Assembly: GCA_026770615.1 (NCBI GenBank)
Contig: MU631804.1
Span: 86,885-100,127 of the forward strand
Source of the DNA: Pavlovales sp. CCMP2436
Lineage: Eukaryota > Haptophyta > Pavlovophyceae > Pavlovales
Length of the DNA stretch: 13,243 bases
Direction: 5' to 3'
Below the pieces are notes generated by a model. That model worked only from the letters and a program-made list of their open reading frames with translations, searched no databases and was not told where the DNA came from. Shown here piece by piece: positions 1-6,856 of this stretch (positions within the stretch are counted from its first letter, which is position 1; the number at the start of each line of letters is the position of its first letter). The position numbers and the translations under genes were made by a program.

Positions 1-92
1 CTGCTGCGCCTCGAGCACACGGGCCAGCTGTGGGAGCGCACCTTGATGATGTTGCCTAGTATGACGTTAGCGGGCGGGGGGTCTGCCGAGAG
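1..92 (+). CDS. Possible 3' part of an exon from an upstream gene (partial)
   Basis: Frame 1 is open from the window edge, with GC-rich coding-like composition (it begins LLRLEHTGQLWERTL). At 91-98 the sequence reads AG then GTGAGC, a good splice donor that would end the exon at base 92. Read straight on, the frame stops at TGA 94-96. Either an intron begins here or this is the C-terminus. No family is recognised and too little is visible to name a product. Composition turns repetitive straight afterwards. Confidence 0.25.
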
Positions 93-157
93 GTGAGCCC
101 ATGGGTAGCGCACAATCCCTTCCTCTGGCTGCCCTCCCCCCCTCACCTGCGTTTTGC

Positions 158-172
158 GTGTGTGTGTGTGTG
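158..172. repeat. (GT)n microsatellite
   Basis: This is an uninterrupted run of GT dinucleotides following a pyrimidine-rich stretch. It lies in the putative intron or downstream flank of the partial exon at the window start. No gene is supported between 97 and 388. Confidence 0.8.
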
Positions 173-388
173 CGGACTTTACCGGTAATTAGACGCGATC
201 ACGATCCCCTCACATTAATACAGTGGAAACAGGGTGGGGGAGGGAGGAATCTGTAGTCTTGGCCACAACTTCCGCCCAGCCTTCTCTGCTGCGTGTTGGT
301 GTGAAGCTCTCAGATTCAGACCTGCTGCTGTACTGCTTATATAGCTCAAAAATCGCAAATAGTCGGTATATATATCTATTTATAATTT

Positions 389-466
389 ATTCCGCTCGAG
401 ACTCCATCATCGTCGGTTCATAACGACGTCACTTACTCCGAGAGGTGAATCCGCCGTGCCAGCAGG
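389..466. repeat. Left arm of the 1-kb inverted repeat
   Basis: Complementary in blocks to 1325-1407. The best block is 408-428, 21 of 21 bases against 1350-1370. Confidence 0.65.
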
Positions 467-760
467 TACCTACAGCGCGCCTCATCCGCTGAAGAGCCAT
501 CACTGACAAATACAAATAGTAAAATATTACATCGTTGAGTTGCCGAACGCGCCCATGTCCTTGCCTCTGTCACCGTCGCCGCCGTCGTCATTGCCCCGCC
601 TTCGTTGCGGCTGTCGCCGCCTAAAGGGCTCACTGACCAGATTAATATATATACATACCCCACTTCGGCGTAGCGTGTAGGAGCCTGCGTCGGAGCGCTA
701 AGATCACCCTGACTTGAATTTGAAACGTACCGCCAGCCCGAACCCCCCTACATTAATATA

Positions 761-776
761 TACATACATACATACA
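761..776. repeat. (TACA)n microsatellite
   Basis: Four TACA units inside an AT-rich stretch in the interior of the inverted-repeat element. Confidence 0.7.
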
Positions 777-883
777 ACTTAAGCTTGGCCCCGCACCTGG
801 CCCCTGCGCCCGCGCCCGGCTGCGCGCCCGGCCGCGGATCCCCTGTAACTCACATTTTCAACTTTCAAGCATTCGTGATTAAA

Positions 884-1193
884 TTTTGTGCGGCTAGGAT
901 GGGCCAGGTCGGCGCTCACGAGGCCCCCGCACTCACCTCCCGCAGCGCGGATCCACCCACCTCCCGAGGCTGCGAGCGCCGGGGGACGGGATATAAATTG
1001 GTATGAACAGTAATATTTGAAAGTGCTATAATTGGGTAATTACTAATGACTTATTTAAAGTTTCCGAGCAAATTTGCTGTAATCTGAATTTGTGCTACAG
1101 GAGGGGCCAGGCCGACGCTCGCAACGCCCCCACGCTTATCTCCCGTGCACGGGGCCGCCAGCCTCCGGGCGAGCCGGGACGGGATATTTAAGA
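884..1193 (+). repeat. Two diverged direct repeats of about 110-120 bp
   Basis: Segments about 884-1005 and 1088-1193 align in the same orientation at roughly 70% by eye. Each starts with a TTTGTGC-like AT-rich edge, then has a GGGCCAGGYCGRCGCTC block and a CCCCC block. Each ends in the shared motif ACGGGATAT followed by A/T-rich sequence. The units are separated by about 80 bp of AT-rich DNA. A more degraded third unit may lie near 785-845. No protein or structured RNA was recognised in them. Confidence 0.5.
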
Positions 1194-1272
1194 GATGTTA
1201 AGCGATCGATGACCGAGACGGAATTTTTAAGCGAGTGTAAGCGATGTTTTAGCAGTGTTTGAGCGTGTGGAT

Positions 1273-1448
1273 TTGGTCTGACTGTCCCATGACGGTCAGG
1301 TAGCAGTGGCGCAGCCGCTGGACCCCTGCTGTAAAGGCGGATTCACTAGCGTCGTTATGAACCGACGATGGCGACATCTGACGGATAAGATGACTCTCGA
1401 GCGGAATTAATTAATTATCCAGCACAACTTTTAGGACAGTCAGACCAA
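1273..1448. repeat. Short inverted repeat pair (15 bp, perfect)
   Basis: Bases 1273-1287 (TTGGTCTGACTGTCC) are exactly complementary to 1434-1448. The pair straddles the right arm of the larger 389-1407 inverted repeat, so the two structures are nested or overlapping. A partial third copy, in the orientation of 1434, occurs at 1921-1931. Confidence 0.55.
1325..1407. repeat. Right arm of the 1-kb inverted repeat
   Basis: Inverted partner of 389-466, longer by an insertion of about 18 bases between its two best-matching blocks. Confidence 0.65.
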
Positions 1449-1949
1449 GTCAGACGCCAGCTTAAATCCATATTGGTAATATACATATCGTCACCGGCGC
1501 CTTCGGCGAGGTCAGTGCCGACACGCAAAAGCTCGTCAAGGACGAGGCGTAGGGTGGCCGCAAGATGCACACACTGATGGGTGTACGAGTCCGCTGGAGG
1601 CAGCCGCGCGCATCAACACGCAGCTCATCTGCACGATCAGCACGATCGCGGCACGCGACCATGCGCAGCTGCTGCTCGCGCGCCTGAGCGCGCTGGCCCC
1701 GATTGCCGCCCAGCGTGGGTACACGATGTCCAAACAGCAACCGCCAGCAGATCATCTCCTTAACCACCCTAGCCTGGACACACTACCGGAGTTCCATCGG
1801 CACGCGCAGTTGCACCCAAGCCAGCGCAGCCGACCAATAGGCACGCACGCAGCTGGCAATGGGCGACGCAGCGCTCAGACCAGCAATCTGAATCAGCATG
1901 CGCAAATATTTCCGCTGCCAGGACAGTCAGATGCCAGCTTGAATCCCAA
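1434..1949 (+). repeat. Direct repeats flanking a gene fragment
   Basis: GGACAGTCAGA followed by GCCAGCTT and AATCC occurs at about 1434-1468 and again at 1921-1946, in the same orientation. The first copy contains an extra 10 bases made by a local duplication of GTCAGA. Both copies sit near an ATTAATTATCC motif (about 1410-1420 and 1978-1989). They bracket the GC-rich gene remnant at about 1480-1800. Confidence 0.5.
1480..1800 (+). pseudogene. Broken GC-rich gene fragment, unknown family
   Basis: Two plus-strand frames give protein-like text. In the first, from about 1493, the translation reads TGAFGEVSADTQKLVKDEA and stops at TAG 1550. In the second, from about 1595, it reads RINTQLICTISTIAARDHAQ and continues LLLARLSALAP, then into the ATG at 1726. 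The switch of frame and the early stop suggest a frameshifted remnant or two spliced exons. The composition is much more GC-rich than the flanks, and direct repeats bracket it. I do not recognise the family. The frame stays open to 2169, but beyond 2007 it is antisense to CPOX and is probably shadow. Confidence 0.3.
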
Positions 1950-2006
1950 TACTCAATATCTTTTTACAGTACATGTAATTAATTATCCGTACGTACGGGC
2001 CACGAC

Positions 2007-3002
2007 TCAGGCCCATTCGCGTGGTTTGCGGAGGACTGCGAGGGTGCCCGCTTCGGGCGTCCCAGCCGCAGGCTCCGCCTTGAATTTCCAGGCGACGAGC
2101 GGCGGCGAGCTCACGAGCACGCGCTCGACGCTCTCGGGCGAGAGACCGAAGCGAACACCGCGATCGTAAAGCAAATTGAATTCCACGTATCTACCACGCC
2201 GGATACACTGCCACTCTCGTTGCTCGTCCGAGTACTCAAGGCGGCGTCGTCTCTCGACGATCGGCATGTAGGGGCCATCCGGCGAAAGGGCGGCGTCGAG
2301 CAGCGCGAGCGAGAAATCAGGCGCCCACGGCTCTGCCAAATCGTCATAGAACACCCCGCCTACGCCGCGGTGCTCGGCGCGTGCCGGCAGGTAGAAGTAT
2401 TCGTCACAGGTCTGCTTCATCGTGCGGTACACCTCGGCGCTGCCCGCCTTCGCCTCGCACAGCTCTCGGAGGCAGGTGTGGAAGTGGCTGGCGTCGTCCT
2501 CGTCGAGGTATGATGGCGTGAGGTCGAGTCCTCCGCCGTACCACTCGTGCGCGCCCACCCGGAACCAGCGGACGTCGCCGCGCAGGGTGGGCACGAGCGG
2601 GCTGCGCGCGTGCAGCACGAAGGAGAGCGCGGCCGCCGAGTAGCGCGCGCCCTCGACGACCCCGGCGATGCCGGTGCGCCCGCTGATGGCCTCGGCGCGC
2701 TCCTTGGTCAGCACCGAGTCTTCGATCAGCGTGATCGACACGCAGCCCTTCTCCCACACCTCGCCGTCTTCGAGCACGAGCGCCACGCCGCGCGCGTGCT
2801 CGTCGCGCTCCCAGCGCGCGGCCGGGTCCGCGGCGCTGAGGCGGACCGCCATCGCCTCCTGGCGGGCGCCGAGCGCGGCGCCGAACGTGGACGCGGCGCT
2901 GGCGCGCGTGCCGAGGGCCGCGCCGGCGGTGGAGGCGCACGACGCGAGCAGCAGCGCCGAGCGCACGCGCGCGGCGCGACCCGCGCTCGAGCGGGCGCCC
3001 AT
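2007..3002 (-). CDS. CPOX: Oxygen-dependent coproporphyrinogen III oxidase
   Basis: A 331-residue, intronless gene. The enzyme oxidatively decarboxylates coproporphyrinogen III to protoporphyrinogen IX for haem and chlorophyll; in algae it is normally plastid-located. The family hallmarks appear in order: VWEKG (83-86), FVLHARSPLVPTLRGDVRWF (128-147), the core YGGGLDLTPSYLDEDD starting at 155, HFH (173-175), EYFYLPARAEHRGVGGVFYD (201-220), RRGRYVEFNLLYDRG (268-282) and PPLVAW (300-305). Residues 1-45, with a hydrophobic ALLLASCASTAGA patch, look like a plastid or bipartite leader. The ATG at 3000-3002 is chosen because further extension would run through the RBM25 start. In the region of the family signature, the usual HR before E is AR and FFD is FYD, so the signature is slightly degenerate. 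The 5' half is duplicated in inverted orientation at 6237-6827. Confidence 0.93.
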   Translation of the reverse strand: MGARSSAGRAARVRSALLLASCASTAGAALGTRASAASTFGAALGARQEAMAVRLSAADPAARWERDEHARGVALVLEDGEVWEKGCVSITLIEDSVLTKERAEAISGRTGIAGVVEGARYSAAALSFVLHARSPLVPTLRGDVRWFRVGAHEWYGGGLDLTPSYLDEDDASHFHTCLRELCEAKAGSAEVYRTMKQTCDEYFYLPARAEHRGVGGVFYDDLAEPWAPDFSLALLDAALSPDGPYMPIVERRRRLEYSDEQREWQCIRRGRYVEFNLLYDRGVRFGLSPESVERVLVSSPPLVAWKFKAEPAAGTPEAGTLAVLRKPREWA

Positions 3003-3124
3003 TCGTTTTTTCGGCTCGCTGCGTGTCAGCGCATGGGAGCCGAGCCCCGCGAGAGCTCCGACCGATGCAGCCGCAGTACCCGGGCGGCGCTCCCTACCAG
3101 GGCGGCTACCCCCCGAACCCGGGC
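2534..3124. repeat. Source arm of a 591-bp inverted duplication
   Basis: The reverse complement matches 6237-6827 base for base with 10 mismatches and no indels (98.3%). The arm holds CPOX codons 1 to about 156, the 62-bp intergenic promoter and the first 20 codons of RBM25. This is taken as the parental copy because both genes are intact here. Confidence 0.95.
3003..3064. promoter_or_regulatory. Ultra-compact bidirectional promoter / 5' leader region, CPOX-RBM25
   Basis: Only 62 bp separate the divergent ATG codons of CPOX (minus) and RBM25 (plus). There is no TATA-like motif, but there is a T6 tract near the CPOX start. A CATG palindrome at 3032-3035 provides an upstream ATG on both strands. 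On the minus strand it opens a two-codon uORF (ATG CGC TGA). On the plus strand it opens a 36-codon frame, out of phase, that overlaps the RBM25 start. Both genes probably have very short leaders, or transcription starts lie inside the opposite gene. Confidence 0.6.
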
Positions 3125-5700
3125 GTGCCCCCGTATCCCATGATGCCGCCGCCCATGATGTCCATGGGGGGGCCACCCCCCGGCTACGTGCTGATGCCGC
3201 TGCCGCCGATGCAGTTCCCGCCGCCGGGGCAGGGCCCGCCGCCGATGGGGCCCGCCGACCGGCCGTGCACGCTGTACGTGGGCAAGATCCCCGACTCGGT
3301 CGACGACGCGACGCTCAAGCGCGTGCTCGAGGCGTGCGGCATGATCATCAGCTGGAAGCGGCCGTCGGATCCCATCACGGGCAAGATGAAGGCCTTCGGG
3401 CTGTGCGAGTTCCGCTCGGGCGCACATGCGTCGCGCGCGATACGCGTGCTCGCGCCGCTCACGCTGCAGGACGGCGTGACCCTTTTGGTGCACGGCGCGC
3501 AGCGCCGCCCCCTCTCCGCGCCCCCCGCGCTGTCGACTCCGACTGCCGACTGGGTACTGGGTACGCGTGCATGCAAGGCTCTCACCTCCCCCCCCCTCCC
3601 CCTTCCACACCCCACCCCGCTCCATCCCGCTTGCAGGTGAAGGTTGACACCAAAACGCAGGCCTTCCTCGACACGCTCGAGGGCGCGAACTCCTCGTACC
3701 TGGGCGACGCCGAGGCAAAGGCGCGGGACGACGATGTGGCGCGCGCTGCCGTCGAGGTGCTGCTGGGCATCGACGTCCCCGCCGACGCCCACGCGGCGCC
3801 CGCCGAGGCCGCATCCACCCCGCCGCCCGGTAGCGGCGTGGACGGCGCGGAGTACGGCGCGCCGGCCGGCGCACCGGCCGCCGATGTCGACCCGGAGGAG
3901 CGCGAGCGTGTCCGCAACGAGGAGAGCGCGCAGCGGCTGATGAGCGAGCTCGTGTCGAAGGCCGGGCCGACTGCCAAGGAAGCAGCGGTCATCGCCGCAG
4001 CCTCGGCCGTTGCCACGGCCGCGATGGCGGATGAAGACCCGCGCGAGCGCGAGCGCGCCCGCCGCCGCGCGCGTGACGCGCAGGACCGGCTGACCGAGCG
4101 CGCGCTCGCCCGCAAGCGCGAGGTGCGCGACCGCGAGCGCGCGGACGAGCGCGAGTACTCGGACCGGCTGCGCGACGTGGAGAAGCGCGAGGACAGGCTG
4201 GAACGCCGGCACGAGCGCGAGCAGGAGCGGGCAGCGGAGCGGCAGCGCGTGCTGGACGAGCCGAACGCGCTCGACAAGCTCGGCGCCAAGGCGCGCGAGG
4301 ACCTGCGCGCCCGCCGCTACGACGAGAAGCGCGCCGACGACGCGGACGTGCGCGCCGAGCGGCGCGCAGTCGAGGCGGAGGCGGAGAAGGCGGACCGCGA
4401 GCGGCGCGACGTCGAGCGGGCGGCCGAGCGGGTGGCCGAGCGTGCCGAGCGGGACGCCGAGCGCGCCGCGCGCGCCGAGCGCGACGCCGAGCGCGCCGAG
4501 CGCGAGCGGCGCCACCCGCCACGCCGCAAAGAGGAGGGCGAGCCGGGCGAGCTATCCGACGGGGAGGCGGAGCCCGAGCGCGAGGCGGCCAAGCCTCGCG
4601 CGGACGGAGGCGACGGGGGTGAGCGCGCGTCGTCGCCGCCGCACGCTGCCGCGGCAAGTGAGAGCGAGGGCGAGGGCGGCGCGGACGACGACATCATGGG
4701 GCAGCTCGCGCAGGAGGTGCACGCACGGCGCACCGCGGGGGGCACGACGCACGACATCGCGCCCGGGGAGGACGGGGAGGCGCCGCCGCCGATGCTGACG
4801 GGCGCGCAGCCGATCCGCCTCGGGCTGGGCGGCTCGCGCAAGCGGCAGACGCCCGCTGCGTTCGCAACGGGCGCGGAGGGCGAGGACAAGCAGAAGCGCA
4901 AGCTGGAGAAGCTCGAGTACACCGAGGCGGAGGAGGCGGCCGTGGCGCAGGCGCCGTCCAAGCAGCGCGAGAAGGCGGCGGCAGAGAAGGAGAAGCTCGC
5001 CAAGATCGAGCGCGCGCGCACGCTCGTGGCGCGCATCCCGGTGGAGCAGGAGGCGCTCTTCGCCTTCGAGATCGACTGGGGGGCGCTCGAGCGGGTGTGC
5101 GCACTCTCCCGCGTGCCTCTTTTTTTTTTTTTTTTTTTTTGCACCTCGCATGCTTGCAGCTGATTATGCATCTATTGTGTATTGATGCATTGTATTGCAT
5201 ATTACGTATATCTCAACCCTGACCCTGTGTATTTATTCATATTTGTTGAATGTATATCGAACATCGCATAACTTACAGTATATGATTCTACTTGCTGTAT
5301 TCATATATTTGATGTCGCTGAATATTACATGTGCATATGCTCGAGCGGTCACGCGCGCAGCCAGCCCGCCCGCCCCAGCTCGCGCCCGCCCCTGGGGGCT
5401 CAGCCCTGCTCACTCGCGGCCGTCCCTTCCCCCCCCCCCGCCGCCACCGCTGCTGCGCGTGTGCAGAAGGGCGTGCTCGAGGCGAAGCTCCGCCCGTGGA
5501 TCAGCAAGAAGCTGCAGGAGTACGTCGGCGACGAGGACGTGAGCGACATGGTGGGCTTCGTCGTCGAGCAGCTGCGCGCGCGCGGCTCGCCCGCCGAGAT
5601 CACCGAGCAGCTCGCCATGGTGCTCGACGACGAGGCGCAGGCCTTCTGCGCCAAGCTCTGGCGCATGCTCGCCTTCGAGGCGCTCTCCGCCGGCAGCTAG
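3065..5700 (+). CDS. RBM25: RBM25-like splicing factor (RRM + RE/RD-rich + PWI)
   Basis: Three exons: 3065-3487, 3637-5094 and 5467-5700, giving 704 residues (human RBM25 is about 840). Residues 1-66 are Pro/Gly/Met-rich. The RRM spans about 68-147, with RNP2 LYVGKI (70-75), the RBM25-typical ISWKR and RNP1 MKAFGLCEF (108-116). It continues across intron 1 into VKVDTKTQAFLD, exactly as in RBM25. A long Arg/Glu/Asp-rich helix fills the middle. The C-terminal PWI domain (about 608-700) is split by intron 2. It reads FAFEIDWGALER, then KLRPWISKKLQEYVG, and ends with MVLDDEAQAFCAKLWRML. In other eukaryotes RBM25 acts in the nucleus with U1-associated proteins and influences 5' splice-site choice. 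The ATG at 3065 gives the conserved start of the Pro-rich tail and lies 62 bp from the CPOX ATG. All exon junctions keep the frame. Confidence 0.93.
3488..3636 (+). other. RBM25 intron 1 (149 bp)
   Basis: Donor GTGCAC, acceptor TTGCAG after a C-rich polypyrimidine tract. Removing it joins GVTLL to VKVDTKT, restoring the end of the RRM in phase 0. Confidence 0.88.
5095..5338 (-). mobile_element. Possible retroposed insert in RBM25 intron 2
   Basis: A 21-T run (5120-5140) is followed by about 200 bp of AT-rich sequence. On the minus strand this would be a short body ending in a poly(A) tail. The 10-mer GCTCGAGCGG occurs at 5085-5094, immediately before the insert, and at 5339-5348, immediately after it, as a target-site duplication would. 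GCTCGAG is common in this GC-rich DNA, so the match may be chance. Confidence 0.3.
5095..5466 (+). other. RBM25 intron 2 (372 bp) with AT-rich insert
   Basis: Donor GTGTGC, acceptor GTGCAG; splicing rebuilds the PWI domain in phase 0. It is more than twice as long as the other three introns (124-149 bp). Its middle (5120-5338) is AT-rich, whereas both ends are GC-rich like normal introns here. Confidence 0.85.
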
Positions 5701-5755
5701 GCGCTACTTTCAAAACTAGACGGCTCCTTTCGGTGGCGTGGATGCTGCAAGAATG

Positions 5756-5779
5756 GGACGCGCGCTGGCGCGCGCGTCC
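5756..5779. repeat. Strong GC hairpin in the RBM25 3' UTR
   Basis: A perfect 10-bp stem (5756-5765 with 5770-5779) closes a TGGC loop. It begins 56 nt after the RBM25 stop codon. All but two stem pairs are G-C. It could act in 3'-end formation or mRNA stability, or be incidental. Confidence 0.5.
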
Positions 5780-6236
5780 ATGGCCACGGGCGTATGGCCG
5801 GGGCCGACACGCGGTTCAAAATCAGGAGAGCACGTATCATTGCTTCTTTATTTTACTTATTCACGTGAGAGCTCTAACTAACTTACCGGCACGAAAGGTG
5901 GAGACCGGTACGCCCACCGTCCATACTTATTGTCATGTTTATACATGCAAAGTAAACTTAGAATCAAAAGAGCATTTAACTCATCAAAAACGATAAAAAC
6001 AAATTGCTTTTCGAATCATGCATAAGTTACGACTGCCAAAGTTTGTAATTAACTATAGTTAATTCTAGGCAAACTAGGTTCGCAATCATGTGCACTGGTA
6101 CCTACGTGCACTCAAAACTAGTCAAAACTCAAATCCAGACAAATGGTAGCCGTTGATTTGTAACTGAGTAATTCTTTCAGTTTCATAATTATTAGACGTT
6201 AGTTACACGTAAGACCTTGTAAGTCACTGGTAACAA
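5780..6236. other. AT-rich intergenic region, no gene seen
   Basis: This is the 3' flank of RBM25, up to the inverted duplication. Composition falls sharply to AT-rich. It contains two GTGCAC 6-mers about 22 bp apart (near 6089 and 6105) and short ACTCAAAAC-type direct repeats (6111-6130). No ORF, tRNA or splice-supported exon was recognised. Confidence 0.6.
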
Positions 6237-6827
6237 GCCCGGGTTCGGGGGATAGCCGTCCTGGTAGGGAGCGCCGCCCGGATACTGCGGCTGCATCGGT
6301 CGGAGCTCTCGCGGGGCTCGGCTCCCATGCGCTGACACGCAGCGAGCCGAAAAAACGAAGGGGCGCCCGCTCGAGCGCGGACCGCGCCGCGCGCTTGCGC
6401 TCGGCGCTGCTGCTCGCGTCGTGCGCCTCCACCGCCGGCGCGGCCCTCGGCACGCGCGCCAGCGCCGCGTCCACGTTCGGCGCCGCGCTCGGCGCCCGCC
6501 AGGAGGCGATGGCGGTCCGCCTCAGCGCCGCGGACCCGGCCGCGCGCTGGGAGCGCGACGAGCACGCGCGCGGCGTGGCGCTCGTGCTCGAAGACGGCGA
6601 GGTGTGGGAGAAGGGCTGCGTGTCGATCACGCTGATCGAAGACTCGGTGCTGACCAAGGAGCGCGCCGAGGCCATCAGCGGGCGCACCGGCATCGCCGGG
6701 GTCGTCGAGGGCGCGTGCTACTCGGCGGCCGCGCTCTTCTTCGTGCTGCACGCGCGCAGCCCGCTCGTGCCCACCCTGCGCGGCGACGTCCGCTGGTTCC
6801 GGGTGGGCACGCACGAGTGGTACGGCG
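6237..6827 (+). pseudogene. Truncated inverted copy of CPOX 5' half plus bidirectional promoter
   Basis: A reverse-complement duplicate of 2534-3124: 591 bp, 10 substitutions, no indels. The CPOX start codon is AGG here (6359-6361). The CPOX frame then continues without a stop through the equivalent of residue 156, with three amino-acid changes (Arg to Cys, Ser to Phe, Ala to Thr), and runs out of homology after HEWYG. Downstream it reads foreign sequence antisense to SGF29 until a stop ending at 6940. The conserved core LTPSYL, HFH and the C-terminal half are missing, so no active enzyme can be made. On the minus strand the first 20 codons of RBM25 and its ATG survive, then the frame leaves homology and soon stops. 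Confidence 0.92.
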
Positions 6828-6856
6828 TAGGCCTCTCGCCTGATCTAGCGCACCAC

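Larger units (their letters stand above)
389..1407. mobile_element. Decayed foldback-like element bounded by inverted repeats
   Basis: The arms 389-466 and 1325-1407 are imperfect inverted copies. A 21-bp block at 408-428 is perfectly complementary to 1350-1370. The 13 bp at 389-401 match 1395-1407, the 11 bp at 445-455 match 1336-1346, and 461-466 match 1325-1330, with small indels between blocks (about 18 extra bases in the right arm). The roughly 860-bp interior has no convincing ORF. It holds a (TACA)n run and two diverged direct repeats. The pattern fits an old non-autonomous foldback or MITE-type transposon. I see no target-site duplication and no transposase, so the family is unknown. 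Confidence 0.45.

Noticed and set aside
433..663. 76-codon minus-strand ORF
   Set aside because: Lies inside the inverted-repeat element, mixed composition, no recognisable motif.
884..1193. Pol III or structured RNA genes in the ACGGGATAT repeats
   Set aside because: No A/B boxes or consistent secondary structure were seen. Described as repeats only.
1726..2169. 147-codon plus-strand ORF
   Set aside because: Its second half is antisense to CPOX, and the first half is the tail of a frame-broken remnant. Kept only as part of the pseudogene call.
3003..3176. N-terminal extension of CPOX by 58 codons
   Set aside because: It would overlap the RBM25 start and coding sequence. The ATG at 3000-3002 already precedes a leader-like segment.
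3184..4515. Long minus-strand frame opposite RBM25 (443 codons)
   Set aside because: Low-complexity Leu/Ala/Arg/Gly shadow of the Arg/Glu-rich coding repeat. No family motif.
2668..5163. An 831-codon plus-strand open frame covering the CPOX antisense region through RBM25 exon 2
   Set aside because: Only 3637-5094 is RBM25 coding. The upstream part is antisense to CPOX and runs through intron 1, and the end reads into intron 2.
5805..5830. tRNA-like GGTTCAAAATC box
   Set aside because: No acceptor stem, D arm or anticodon arm can be paired around it.
6224..6814. Minus-strand and alternative-frame ORFs across the duplicated arm
   Set aside because: They are shadows of CPOX and of the RBM25 uORF frame, with GC-rich openness only.
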